From NCBI GenBank assembly GCA_963836015.1, contig CAWIIF010000002.1:310001-374000 (forward strand): DNA of 64,000 nucleotides. The letters run 5' to 3'. This stretch comes from CAWCDJ01 sp963836015 (GTDB lineage Bacteria; Acidobacteriota; Terriglobia; Bryobacterales; Bryobacteraceae). The notes beneath the pieces were generated by a model. The model was not told where the DNA came from. It saw only the letters and a program-made list of their open reading frames with translations, and searched no databases. Positions 17,952 to 26,504 of this stretch are shown in pieces (within the stretch, counting starts at the first letter, position 1; the number at the start of each line of letters is the position of its first letter). The position numbers and the translations under genes are program-made.

Positions 17952-18182
17952 ACAGGCGCAATTATAGGACGGAACAACAGTAATAGTAAGGTGTCATTAC
18001 GGAATTAATTCCCTAATAACAAAGGTTAGTGAAATCGGCCAGAGTTATTAGACCGGCCACAGGATGTCATCTCGCGTCATACTCCTTTTGGTTAATAGCA
18101 ACGAAAATTAGTACCACAAAGATAAGATCCTCGGCTAGAATCAGTGCTTATCAAGGCACCCGTATTTTTCGGAGGATAGCCG
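17952..18182. promoter_or_regulatory. AT-rich divergent promoter region with near-palindromic operator candidate
   Basis: This 231-bp gap is much more AT-rich than the genes around it. The leftward promoter has TATAAT at 17966-17961. A rightward -10 candidate, TAGAAT, lies at 18136-18141 with ACCACA 17 bp upstream. Between them is the palindrome GGAATTAATTCC at 18001-18012, flanked symmetrically by TTA (17997-17999) and TAA (18014-18016), giving a 20-bp near-perfect dyad suitable for a dimeric regulator. The rightward gene has a strong GGAGGA Shine-Dalgarno 8 nt before its ATG. Confidence 0.5.
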
Positions 18183-20315
18183 ATGAACGAATCGACAGCC
18201 CGCGCCGAGCGGTACGACATTTCACCCGCTCCCCTGCCCTCTTACACGTGGACCGTCCCGCAGAAGCCGATTTCCGTGTGTTTTCCGCTGGACATCATCG
18301 ACCGCCTGGAGCATGAAGCGGTCGAGAGTTTCCGCTCCCTGAGCTCGCGCGGGTCGGAAATTGGCGGTGTCCTGTTCGGAACCGTCGCACCCGGCAGCCC
18401 TGCGCTCATCACGATCGCGAGCTATGATCCGGTGATCTCCGACTACAGCCGCGGCCCCCTGTATCGCCTCTCCGAGATCGATCTCGTGCGCTTCTCCAAA
18501 GCCATGGAAGCGGGCTCCCGCAACGGGCTGGTCCCGGTCGGGTTCTTCCGCAGCCACACGCGCAAAGGCATTTCGATGGATCCGGACGATGTGGCTCTCC
18601 TCGATTCCAAGTTCGCCGGTCCGAACGGGATGGCGCTGCTGATCCGGCCCTTCGCGACGAAGGCAAGCCTGGCGGGAGTTTTCTTCCGCGAGGACGGCTC
18701 GATCCGGACCGAAAGCAGCTGGCTCGAGTTTCCGTTCCGCTCCTCCGAGCTGGCGGGACGCCTCGGAGCGGCCCAGTCCGAACCGGTGATGGCGCGTCCG
18801 GCGGCTCCGCCCGTTCCGGCTCCCAAAGCCACGCCGCGCGCCCAGATCGTCCCCATCGCTTCCCGTCGTGAGATCGCGACCCCGCCGCCCCTGCCGCCGG
18901 TAGCCGCCGCGGAACCGGAGCCTCCCGCCCTCGAGGTGGAAGCCCCTACGCCGGCGCCGGTTGCGACTCCCGCGCCTGTCGCGAAGATCGACCTTCCGAT
19001 CGCTAAAGCCGAACCGCCGGCTGTGAAGCCCGAAGCTCCTGTTGCGAAGCCCGAAATTCCTGCCGCGAAGCCCGAGATTCCTGCTGCGAAGCCCGAAGTT
19101 CCGGTTGCCAAGGCCGAGGTACCGGCCGTAAAAGACGAAACACCAGCGCCCAAAACCGCGGCGCCTGTGGCACCTCCTCCTGCTCCCGCGCAGCCCCCTG
19201 CCGCGGCTGCCCGGCCAATGGTTCACGAACCCGAACCGGAACCCGTCGAGGCCGCTCCGGCATCGCGCGGCGGCAAAATCGTCATGATCTCGGTGGGCGC
19301 GGCGCTCATCGTGCTGCTCGCGGTTTCCCTGTTCGTTTACCCCGGCTTCCTTCGCAACAGCGCCCGTCCCGCCGGCGGGCGGGTACAGGATACCTCTCCG
19401 CTCGCCCTGCGCGTAGAGCGCAGCGGCGGCGAGCTCGTGCTGACCTGGAACCGCGACTCGGCGGCCATCCGCAATGCCAGTCACGCCGTGCTTTCGATTA
19501 CCGACGGCACGCAGCATGAAAACGTCGATATGGACCTGGCGCAGCTTCGAGGCGCCGGCAGCATCTCTTACTCTCCGGCTACCGCCGACGTAGTGTTCAA
19601 GATGGAAGTGACCGGTCAGGACCAGGCGCGCACCGCCAGCGAATCCGTCCGTGTCCTGCGCACCCGGCCCTCGCCCATGGAAGAGCAGCAGAACGCCGGA
19701 GCGCAGGTCCCGGCCGCAACGGCGGCGCAGACCGCGCAGCCGCAAGGCACTGCCGGCCAGCCCCCGGCGGCGCTTCCCCAACAGCCTGTAGCGGAGCCCG
19801 AGGCGCCCAAGACACCGGCCGCTCCTCTGAGGCGGTTCGCCGCCGAGTCTCTGGCACAACGGCTGCGGCCCACCCGCCCGGCCGACCTGCCGGCCGCCCC
19901 CGTGTTACCTCAGCAGACCGGCGGCGGCGGAGCCGGACTGGCCGCTTTGGATCTCGGCGGGCCGGCCGTTGCTCCGCCGCCTCCGCCTCCTGCCGCTTCG
20001 CCTTCGTCCACGTCCGGGGCCGTCAAACAGGCCCCCACCGGTGGACAGATCCAGCAGGCACAATTGATTCGCCGCAAGGACCCCGAGTATCCCCGTCTGG
20101 CCAAGGAAGCCGGCGCGCGCGGCACGGTCGAGGTGATCGCCACCGTGGGCGCCGACGGCAAAGTGAAGTCGGTCAAAATCGTGAAGGGACATCCGCTGTT
20201 GCAGCGCGCCGCGGTCGATGCCGTGATGCAGTGGCTGTACCGGCCGACGATCCTGAACGGCGTCCCGGTGGAAACCCAGACCCAGATCTTTCTGAACTTC
20301 GTGGGTGATCGCTAA
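18183..20315 (+). CDS. Hybrid protein: degenerate MPN-like domain, Pro/Ala linker, transmembrane helix and TonB C-terminal domain
   Basis: Residues 30-200 resemble an MPN/JAB fold: Glu59 in RGSEIGGVLFG is placed as in JAMM proteases, but the HxHP motif is replaced by GFFRSHTRKG (about 119-128) and only a loose MDPDDVALLD follows, so metalloprotease activity is doubtful. Residues about 205-358 are Ala/Pro/Glu-rich with imperfect seven-residue repeats of the PEIPAAK type. A single transmembrane helix lies at about 363-386 (VMISVGAALIVLLAVSLFVY). After it come a beta-sandwich-like segment, a second Pro/Gln-rich linker, and a TonB C-terminal domain (about 620-710; KDPEYPRLAKEAGARGTVEV, ending NGVPVETQTQIFLNFVG). 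The TonB domain would be periplasmic and could energise outer-membrane receptors. The first linker lies before the helix and is therefore predicted to be cytoplasmic. Confidence 0.82.
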   Translation: MNESTARAERYDISPAPLPSYTWTVPQKPISVCFPLDIIDRLEHEAVESFRSLSSRGSEIGGVLFGTVAPGSPALITIASYDPVISDYSRGPLYRLSEIDLVRFSKAMEAGSRNGLVPVGFFRSHTRKGISMDPDDVALLDSKFAGPNGMALLIRPFATKASLAGVFFREDGSIRTESSWLEFPFRSSELAGRLGAAQSEPVMARPAAPPVPAPKATPRAQIVPIASRREIATPPPLPPVAAAEPEPPALEVEAPTPAPVATPAPVAKIDLPIAKAEPPAVKPEAPVAKPEIPAAKPEIPAAKPEVPVAKAEVPAVKDETPAPKTAAPVAPPPAPAQPPAAAARPMVHEPEPEPVEAAPASRGGKIVMISVGAALIVLLAVSLFVYPGFLRNSARPAGGRVQDTSPLALRVERSGGELVLTWNRDSAAIRNASHAVLSITDGTQHENVDMDLAQLRGAGSISYSPATADVVFKMEVTGQDQARTASESVRVLRTRPSPMEEQQNAGAQVPAATAAQTAQPQGTAGQPPAALPQQPVAEPEAPKTPAAPLRRFAAESLAQRLRPTRPADLPAAPVLPQQTGGGGAGLAALDLGGPAVAPPPPPPAASPSSTSGAVKQAPTGGQIQQAQLIRRKDPEYPRLAKEAGARGTVEVIATVGADGKVKSVKIVKGHPLLQRAAVDAVMQWLYRPTILNGVPVETQTQIFLNFVGDR

Positions 20316-20339
20316 CCCACTCCGATCGGTTCCATGCAA

Positions 20340-20377
20340 AGCCAGGCGGCTCGTTCCGCCTGGCTCTTTTTGTTTTT
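20340..20377 (+). terminator. Rho-independent terminator of the MPN-like/TonB gene
   Basis: A perfect 10-bp stem, AGCCAGGCGG (20340-20349) pairing with CCGCCTGGCT (20356-20365), encloses a 6-nt loop and is followed by CTTTTTGTTTTT. It begins 25 bp after the stop codon. There is no comparable A-run on the left flank, so it should act mainly on rightward transcription and not on the convergent AAA+ gene. Confidence 0.92.
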
Positions 20378-20432
20378 GGGGAAAGGGAATTCGACGGTCC
20401 TGAAATCGGGTTCCGGCAAAACCCGCGAAGTC

Positions 20433-22229
20433 TTATGCGATCTTCTCGATCACCAGGGGCGCGGCCACGACCACCGGCCCCGGCTCCACGGCATCGCCGC
20501 ACAGGGCGTTGAGGATGGCGGTCAGGTCCTGCAGGAAAAGCGAGACTTCTTCGGATCTCGATCCGGCCGGGGCCAGCAGATTGACCAGTTCCTTGCGCTC
20601 GAGGCGCGCGCGGGCCGCCGCCTCGCTGGTCCCCATGTACCGCGACAGATCGCGGCTCTGCTGATCGAGTGTGAGGCTCAGCCAGTCGGTAAAGGCGCGC
20701 ATGTGCAGGCGGTGCAGGACCCGCACTGTCTCGGCCTCGCCGTACTGCCGGATCGAATCCACGTCGTAATACTGGCCGGTGGCCCGGTTGCGGAACCCCG
20801 CTAGGAACGCCAGGGTGCCGAACGCCGTTTGGATCTTCGCGATCTGGTCGCCCCAGTGGTCGGCGCAGGTGTCCGCCATGATCGGAAGCAGCACAGACTG
20901 CCTGGCCGGCGTTCCCTGCTCCTCCTGTACGAAGCAGCATTCGAACGCGCGATCCAGCAGCTCGTCATTCAGCGCGTAAGGCAGCTTCTCAAAACCCATC
21001 AGGTTGATGGCGTGGGAGAGCAGGTCGCGCGGATGGCACCGCCGGAAGGTCTTGCCTGTCTGCCGGAAGCGGCGGTCGATGAAGCGCGTGATCAGGTCCC
21101 GGCTGTAGGGCAGCTTGCGGCTGGCGCAGAAGGTTTCGAAGATCTTGATGAACTCGTTCTCGGCAGGACCCGGCAGCAGCATCTTGTACTGGATTCGCCG
21201 CAGGAAGGCCTCGTCTCCCAGGTCCGCCGGGTTCAGGTTCGTCGAAAACACCAGGAACGTTTCGAACGGCACCGTCATCTTGCCGCCCGTGAGGAAGCTC
21301 AGGTAATCCACCCGCCGTTCCATCGGCACGATCCAGCGGTTCAGGACTTCCGCCGGAGTGGCGCGCTGGCGTCCGAAATCGTCGATCAGGTAGATGCCGT
21401 TGTTGGCCTTCAACTGGAAGGGAGCCTCGTATACCCGCGACGTGGTGTTGTAGCGCAGGTCCAGCATGTCCATCGAAAGTTCGCCGCCGCTCACGATGAA
21501 CGGACGGCGGCACTTTGCGTATCTCCGGTCGTAGCTCCGTTCCTCGGAGACCGCGAGCACCGACGGCTGGTCTTCTTCTTCCTCGATCCGGTGGTGATAG
21601 ATCGGGTCGTACAGTTGAACGATGTTGCCCTGGCACTCGAGCGCGTAAGGTACGTGAATCGGCGCGGTAGCCAGGTTTTGCAGCGACTCGATCAGAAACG
21701 TCTTGCCGTCGCCCGGCTTACCGTAAAGCAGCAGCGAGCTCGAGGCGCTTACCGCCGGCCCGATTTGCGAGAGGATCTGCTGCGTCAGCACCATCCCGCG
21801 GAAGGCGGGGATCAGGTTCTCCCTGGTCAGCCACCCTTCCGCCGGCCGCTGCAGGCGCACACGGTCGGAGTACTGCGACAAAGGCACCGGCGCCGGGCCG
21901 GCATATTGGTTGGCCTCCAGGTGCTCTCGGGCTCTCGCCCGACCCGCCTCGGTGAGGGCGAATAGCGAGCCCACGCTGCTGATCCCCAGGGAGCGCTTCA
22001 CCTGCACGAGGTGCTGCAGTTTCAGCGTTTCCACGGTCTCCTGGATCACGCTGAAGCGCAGGCCGATGGCCTTCGACACATCCTGTCCGTACAACTCTCC
22101 GCGGAAGTACAGGATCTTCAGCAGGAGCTGCTCGATCAGAGCTTCCGGCAGCCCCGTCTCGTCCAGCGTTGACGGCGCCACAGGGCAGGGGATGTTATCG
22201 TGCGACGGCATACCCGGGGAGCTGACCAT
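20433..22229 (-). CDS. AAA+ ATPase with N-terminal winged-helix domain
   Basis: The first 110 residues look like a winged helix (LPEALIEQLLLKILYFRGEL, ALTEAGRARAREHL). The ATPase core follows with Walker A YGKPGDGKTFLIESL at about 168-182 and Walker B GIYLIDDFGRQRATP at about 279-293. A sensor-1-like VFSTNLNPADLGDEAFLRR and helical lid (RCHPRDLLSHAINLMGF) complete it. The 120-residue C-terminus is helical and unassigned. At 598 residues with no transmembrane segment it is cytoplasmic. The domain order resembles AAA+ proteins that remodel partners in secretion or pilus systems, but no such genes are nearby. It is convergent with the MPN-like/TonB gene, and its own promoter must lie in 22230-22333. 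Function is inferred only at the level of ATP-dependent remodelling. Confidence 0.8.
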   Translation of the reverse strand: MVSSPGMPSHDNIPCPVAPSTLDETGLPEALIEQLLLKILYFRGELYGQDVSKAIGLRFSVIQETVETLKLQHLVQVKRSLGISSVGSLFALTEAGRARAREHLEANQYAGPAPVPLSQYSDRVRLQRPAEGWLTRENLIPAFRGMVLTQQILSQIGPAVSASSSLLLYGKPGDGKTFLIESLQNLATAPIHVPYALECQGNIVQLYDPIYHHRIEEEEDQPSVLAVSEERSYDRRYAKCRRPFIVSGGELSMDMLDLRYNTTSRVYEAPFQLKANNGIYLIDDFGRQRATPAEVLNRWIVPMERRVDYLSFLTGGKMTVPFETFLVFSTNLNPADLGDEAFLRRIQYKMLLPGPAENEFIKIFETFCASRKLPYSRDLITRFIDRRFRQTGKTFRRCHPRDLLSHAINLMGFEKLPYALNDELLDRAFECCFVQEEQGTPARQSVLLPIMADTCADHWGDQIAKIQTAFGTLAFLAGFRNRATGQYYDVDSIRQYGEAETVRVLHRLHMRAFTDWLSLTLDQQSRDLSRYMGTSEAAARARLERKELVNLLAPAGSRSEEVSLFLQDLTAILNALCGDAVEPGPVVVAAPLVIEKIA

Positions 22230-22333
22230 TCCCTTCTGTTTCCAGTTTGACTTTCAATTTCAATTCTTATGGATCTTACACGGCAAAGTTGAGTTGTCTT
22301 TGGTTAGGCGGTTTCTGTAACGGTACTATTTTC

Positions 22334-23680
22334 TTAGCTTGGGAGACGCAGCCGCGCCACGCATCCGGGGCCGGGGACGCGGTTTTCGAGCATCAGCGCG
22401 CCGCCATGGCCCTCGGCGATCTGCCGGCTCAGCACCAGCCCGATTCCCGACCCTCCCGGCTTGGTGGTAAAGAACGGCACGAACAGGTTGGCGGTGCTCG
22501 ACAGGCCCGGGCCTTCATCTTCTACGCGGATCTCGAGCATCGACCCGTCCACGCGCCATCCAATCCGCACCTTGCCGCTCGTGGTGAGAGAGGCGTCCGC
22601 GGCATTTCGCAAGAGGTTGATCAGCACCTGCTCCAACTGGTCCGGATCGCCGCGCACGGTCATCTGCGGCCCGGGGTCCACGGCCACCGGCACGCGCGTC
22701 TCGAAGCTCACCGAACGCTCCACCCACGGGCCCACGTCGAGGGGCTGGAGCTGCGGACGGGGCAGCTTGGCGAGGCGCGCGTACGCGCCGATAAAGCGGC
22801 TGAGGCTCTCCGACCGTGAGGTGATGACGTTGAGACCCCGTTTCATGTCCTCGCGCCAGTCTTCCGCCAGGGGATCGCGCGAGATGATGGCCACCAGGCT
22901 GCCCGCGATCGATTTGATCGGCGCGAGCGAATTGTTCAGCTCGTGCCCAAGGACGCGTACCAGCCGCTGCCAGGCCTGCAGTTCCTGCTCGCTCAGGGCC
23001 TGGGTGAGATCCGAAATCACGATCAGCTCGAGCGGCAGCCCGCGCTCCCGGATACGTGTGCGGCGCACGCCCCAGCGCCCCGCGCCGCCCGGAAAGACCA
23101 TCTGCAGGGTGCTCTGCGGCGGACCTTCGAGCGAGGCCTCCAGGTTCAATTCGGCGGCGGTCTGTCCCAGCAGCCGCTCCGGAGTCATCGCCAGCAGCCG
23201 CTCGCCCGCGCGGTTGACCAGCCGGAGCCGCCGCCGTTCGTCGAAGGCGAAGATCGCTACGTCGATCTCGCGCATCACCGTGCGCAGCAGCATGGTGGCT
23301 TCCATGGCCCCCAGCCGCTGCTCGCGGAGAGTGCGGCCCAGCGTGTTGACCTCGTGCATCACTTCGCCCAGAGCATCGTCCGGACGAGGAGCGCGGCCGC
23401 GCACCGAGTAATCGCCTTCTCGCAGAGCTCCCAGCAGGTTGGCCAGGGTCTGCAGCGGAAACACCACGCGCTCGCGCACCGCGAAGGCAAACGAAAGCCA
23501 GCAGCCCACGATCAGAACCGAAACCGGCCACTGCGTGCGTGGCTCGAAGTTGCCCTTCCACAGCAGCCACAGTGCGACGGCCACACCCGGCAGCCCGGCC
23601 AGCAGCGCCAGCAGCACGATGCGCCCTTCGTAGCCGATGCGCGCCGGCTTGTCTTCGGGCGGAATCGTCACGGAGTCCAC
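22334..23680 (-). CDS. NtrY-like membrane sensor histidine kinase
   Basis: Two hydrophobic helices near the N-terminus (about 20-42 and 52-68) are separated by only a short loop, so little is exposed outside the membrane. A HAMP-like segment (PLQTLANLLGALREGDYSVR) and a PAS domain (MREIDVAIFAFDERRRLRLV) follow. The H box RVLGHELNNSLAPIKSIAGS places the phosphorylated His near residue 246. The ATP-binding part has an N box (QVLINLLRNAADA), G1 (VEDEGPGLS) and G2 (GGSGIGLVLSRQIAEGHGG). The gene lies 3 nt after the response-regulator stop, so the pair is one operon. The ligand is unknown; the short loop suggests membrane or cytoplasmic sensing. Confidence 0.93.
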   Translation of the reverse strand: MDSVTIPPEDKPARIGYEGRIVLLALLAGLPGVAVALWLLWKGNFEPRTQWPVSVLIVGCWLSFAFAVRERVVFPLQTLANLLGALREGDYSVRGRAPRPDDALGEVMHEVNTLGRTLREQRLGAMEATMLLRTVMREIDVAIFAFDERRRLRLVNRAGERLLAMTPERLLGQTAAELNLEASLEGPPQSTLQMVFPGGAGRWGVRRTRIRERGLPLELIVISDLTQALSEQELQAWQRLVRVLGHELNNSLAPIKSIAGSLVAIISRDPLAEDWREDMKRGLNVITSRSESLSRFIGAYARLAKLPRPQLQPLDVGPWVERSVSFETRVPVAVDPGPQMTVRGDPDQLEQVLINLLRNAADASLTTSGKVRIGWRVDGSMLEIRVEDEGPGLSSTANLFVPFFTTKPGGSGIGLVLSRQIAEGHGGALMLENRVPGPGCVARLRLPS

Positions 23681-23683
23681 GGG

Positions 23684-25054
23684 CTACAGCCCATACCGCT
23701 GCAGGCGGCGGTAGAGCGCGCTGCGGCTGAGCCCGAGCGCGTTGGCTGCGTGGCTCACATTGCCGCTGAAGCGCGCCAGGGCCTTCTTGATGAGAAGGGC
23801 CTCGACATCTTCCAGGCTCATTTCCTCCAGCCGCGGCGGCCCTTCGCGGCCGGCCCGCAGACCCAGGTCGCCGGACCGGATCGTGTCCCCCTGCGCCATC
23901 AGCACCGCGCGCTCCACCGCATGGTCCAGCTCGCGGACGTTCCCCGGCCAGGAATGCGAGAGCAGCGCCTTGATGGCGCCCTCGTCGAACCCGGTCAGCG
24001 GCTTACGGTAGTGGTCCGAGTGCTGCCGCAGAAAATGCGCCGACAGGATCGGGATGTCTTCCCTTCGGTCGCGCAGCGGAGGCAGCCTTAGTTCGATGGT
24101 GTTCAGGCGGAACAGCAGATCCTGACGGAAGCGGCCTTCGTTCACCGCCGCGTGCAGGTCGGCGTTGGTGGCGGAGAACACTCGCACGTCCACGCGCCGC
24201 GTCTTGGAAGATCCCACGCGCTCGAACTCGCCGGCCTCGATGGTGCGCAGCAGCTTGGCCTGCAGGCCCTGCGAGATGTTGGCGATTTCGTCCAGGAAGA
24301 GCGTCCCGCCGTCGGCCATTTCGAAGCGTCCGACGCGGTCCGTCTTGGCGTCCGTAAAAGCGCCTTTGACGTGGCCGAACAGCTCGCTTTCGAAAACGCC
24401 CTCCGCCAGGCCTCCGGTGTTGACCGTCACAAGGGGACGCGTCGAGCGCAGCGATACCGAGTGCAGCGTCTGCGCCACCAGGCCCTTGCCGGTGCCGTTC
24501 TCGCCGGTGATCAGCACATTGGCGTCCGACGGCCCCACCCGCGAGACCACGTCCAGCACCGGCCGCATGGCGGCCGACTCGGCGATCAACTGCGGAAACC
24601 GCTCCGCGCGCAGAGCCCGGTTCTCGGCCTCCAGCCGCTGCCCCGTGCGCAGCGCCCGCCCCAGCTCGATCTGCGTCTTGAGGATGGCCGACAGCCGCGC
24701 GTTGTCCCATGGCTTCTGGATAAAGTCGCGTGCCCCGCGGCGCATCGCTTCCACCGCCAGCTCCACCGAGCCCCACGCCGTCATGACGATTACCGGCAGC
24801 GTGGTATCGAGCGTCTGGATGCGATTCAGCAGTTCCAGCCCCTCCTGTCCGGAGGTGGTATCGCGGGTGTAGTTCAGGTCCATCAGGACCGCGTCGAAAT
24901 CTCGCGATTCGACGGCGTCGATCGCTGCGGGCGGCGAGGTCACTGCCTCCGCCTGATACCCTTCGCCTTTCACCAGGAAGCGCAGCGCTTCCAGCACATC
25001 GGGCTGATCGTCCGCGATCAGGATACACGGTGTCCGCGACTCGGATGATTTCAT
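23684..25054 (-). CDS. Sigma-54-dependent response regulator, NtrC family
   Basis: The receiver domain (1-125) has the acidic pocket ILIADDQPDV and the phosphoacceptor Asp in VLMDLNYTRD (about residue 58). The central AAA+ domain (about 145-385) has Walker A ITGENGTGKGLVAQTL, the sigma-54 contact loop as KGAFTDAKTDRVGRFE, and Walker B ADGGTLFLDEIANIS. The C-terminal Fis-type helix-turn-helix is VSHAANALGLSRSALYRRLQ. GAFTDA replaces the classical GAFTGA, a variant seen in functional family members. It should activate sigma-54 promoters when phosphorylated by the adjacent kinase. Targets are not evident; the efflux operon next to it is one possibility. Confidence 0.93.
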   Translation of the reverse strand: MKSSESRTPCILIADDQPDVLEALRFLVKGEGYQAEAVTSPPAAIDAVESRDFDAVLMDLNYTRDTTSGQEGLELLNRIQTLDTTLPVIVMTAWGSVELAVEAMRRGARDFIQKPWDNARLSAILKTQIELGRALRTGQRLEAENRALRAERFPQLIAESAAMRPVLDVVSRVGPSDANVLITGENGTGKGLVAQTLHSVSLRSTRPLVTVNTGGLAEGVFESELFGHVKGAFTDAKTDRVGRFEMADGGTLFLDEIANISQGLQAKLLRTIEAGEFERVGSSKTRRVDVRVFSATNADLHAAVNEGRFRQDLLFRLNTIELRLPPLRDRREDIPILSAHFLRQHSDHYRKPLTGFDEGAIKALLSHSWPGNVRELDHAVERAVLMAQGDTIRSGDLGLRAGREGPPRLEEMSLEDVEALLIKKALARFSGNVSHAANALGLSRSALYRRLQRYGL

Positions 25055-25113
25055 TACGTCCCTGTTTGGGCTTAGCCTGAAAAGCAGCGCACGTACGTTG
25101 CCATACAGAACCG

Positions 25114-25119
25114 ATTATA
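25114..25119 (-). promoter_or_regulatory. Candidate -10 box for the two-component operon
   Basis: Reading leftward, the sequence is TATAAT, a perfect -10 hexamer, 59 nt upstream of the response-regulator ATG at 25054. No good -35 hexamer is found at 16-18 bp, so the assignment rests on the -10 box and position alone. The rest of the 145-bp gap between this gene and the efflux operon shows nothing else. Confidence 0.35.
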
Positions 25120-25199
25120 AATGAATGAGTTTCAGCAGGTTGAGGTGGTGCTTCGAGTGTCCGCTCTTGGGACGCACCGGACAGCGGCGGAGATCGGCT

Positions 25200-26456
25200 C
25201 TACTGAATCACTTCCCGGCCGACCGCCATGTTCAACTGGCTGGCGGCCGTCATGTAGGATCCCACCAGGTTCAGATAGGTGACCTGGATGCTCCGGTAGT
25301 CGTTCTGCGCCATGAGGAAGTCCAGCAGGGAGGACGCGCCGCGCTGGTACGCGAACGACACCGTGTCCCGCACCTTGCCGGCCAGGTCCAGGTACCTCCT
25401 CTTATATGAGCGCAGCAGCACGAGGCTGCTGTTCAGCGTGGCGAACGCCGAATCCACGTCGCTGAACACCTGCGTTTCGGCGGCCTCCTGCAGCCTCTGG
25501 TTGCGCTGGATATCCACCAGCGTGCGCTCCTTCTCGCCCTGGTTGCGGTCGAAGATTCGCAGCGGAATGTTCACGCTGAAACCAAGGTAGGCCACCAGCG
25601 GAGGGTTCCGCGCCAGGTCCACGGCGAACGTCGGATCGGTGGACCCGTTGGCGATCGCCAGGGTGTGATCGGTGTGTGCCTTGACCACCGCCTGCATCGC
25701 GGCCTTCAAATCCGGCCGCGAGGCCAGCGCGATCCGGTGCAACTCGTCCAGCCCGATGGCCGGCTCGGAATAATCGAACTTGCCCGTCACGTCGAACTGC
25801 TCCACCGGGGTCCGGTCGTTCATCAGCGCCAGCAGTTGGATCTTCGCTGTCCGCAGGTTCACTTGCCCGGTCTCGACGTCGGTTTCGAACTGTACGCGTT
25901 GCAGTTCCATCCGGTCAAGGTCTATCTGCGCGATGTCCCCGCTTTGGACGCGTCCCCGGTTCACGGCGAGCAGGCGGTCGTAGTACGCCAGGTTCTCGTT
26001 GGCCACGGCCAGCACGGCTTTGGCCTGAAGGGTCTGGACGAATGCGTTGCGCAGGTTGAACAGCAGGTTCCGCTCCAGGTCCCCCTGCTCCGAGACCGCG
26101 ATGTCGGTGCCCTGCTTCGCGCTCTCGAGCCGCAGCTCCCGTTTGTGCTGCCGCTCGTGCAGGTAGCTGGACGAAACCAGCGGCAGCGCCAGGCCCAGGG
26201 GACGGTACGGATTTCCCTGGAACGGCGCGAGCTGGTCGATCAGCAGGGTGAGGTCCGGATTCGGCCTTAGGAACGCCGTCACTTCACCGGCTTTCGATTC
26301 GTCGATGCCGAGCTGCCCGGCCTGAAGCTGCCGGTTCGACGCTTCAAACCGGTCGCGCAGTTCCTGCCACGTATATGCTCTCTGCGCGAACGCCCCGCCG
26401 GCCAGACAGCCCGCCGCCAGCAGCGTCGCGCTCACGCGCGAAACCAAGTAGCGCAT
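25200..26456 (-). CDS. TolC-family outer-membrane efflux channel of a Cus/Czc-type system
   Basis: The 418-residue product has a signal peptide (LLAAGCLAGGAFAQ) followed by the long heptad-rich helices and duplicated pattern of outer-membrane efflux proteins (YLHERQHKRELRLESAKQG, LRNAFVQTLQAKAVLAVANE, then the second repeat FLGFSVNIPLRIFDRN-like segment and SSLVLLRSYKRRYLDLAGKV). It forms the trimeric outer-membrane duct for the adaptor and RND pump encoded just upstream. It is the last gene of the operon, 48 bp after the pump. No lipobox is visible, so it is probably not acylated. Confidence 0.9.
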   Translation of the reverse strand: MRYLVSRVSATLLAAGCLAGGAFAQRAYTWQELRDRFEASNRQLQAGQLGIDESKAGEVTAFLRPNPDLTLLIDQLAPFQGNPYRPLGLALPLVSSSYLHERQHKRELRLESAKQGTDIAVSEQGDLERNLLFNLRNAFVQTLQAKAVLAVANENLAYYDRLLAVNRGRVQSGDIAQIDLDRMELQRVQFETDVETGQVNLRTAKIQLLALMNDRTPVEQFDVTGKFDYSEPAIGLDELHRIALASRPDLKAAMQAVVKAHTDHTLAIANGSTDPTFAVDLARNPPLVAYLGFSVNIPLRIFDRNQGEKERTLVDIQRNQRLQEAAETQVFSDVDSAFATLNSSLVLLRSYKRRYLDLAGKVRDTVSFAYQRGASSLLDFLMAQNDYRSIQVTYLNLVGSYMTAASQLNMAVGREVIQ

Positions 26457-26504
26457 TCGTATCTCCTCGATCCTGCCGAAAAATATGTGCCTGCCGGCGC
26501 GCTT

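Noticed and set aside
23684..25054. GAFTDA in place of GAFTGA as loss of sigma-54 contact
   Set aside because: The GAFTDA variant is found in functional members of the family, so it is not evidence of inactivation.
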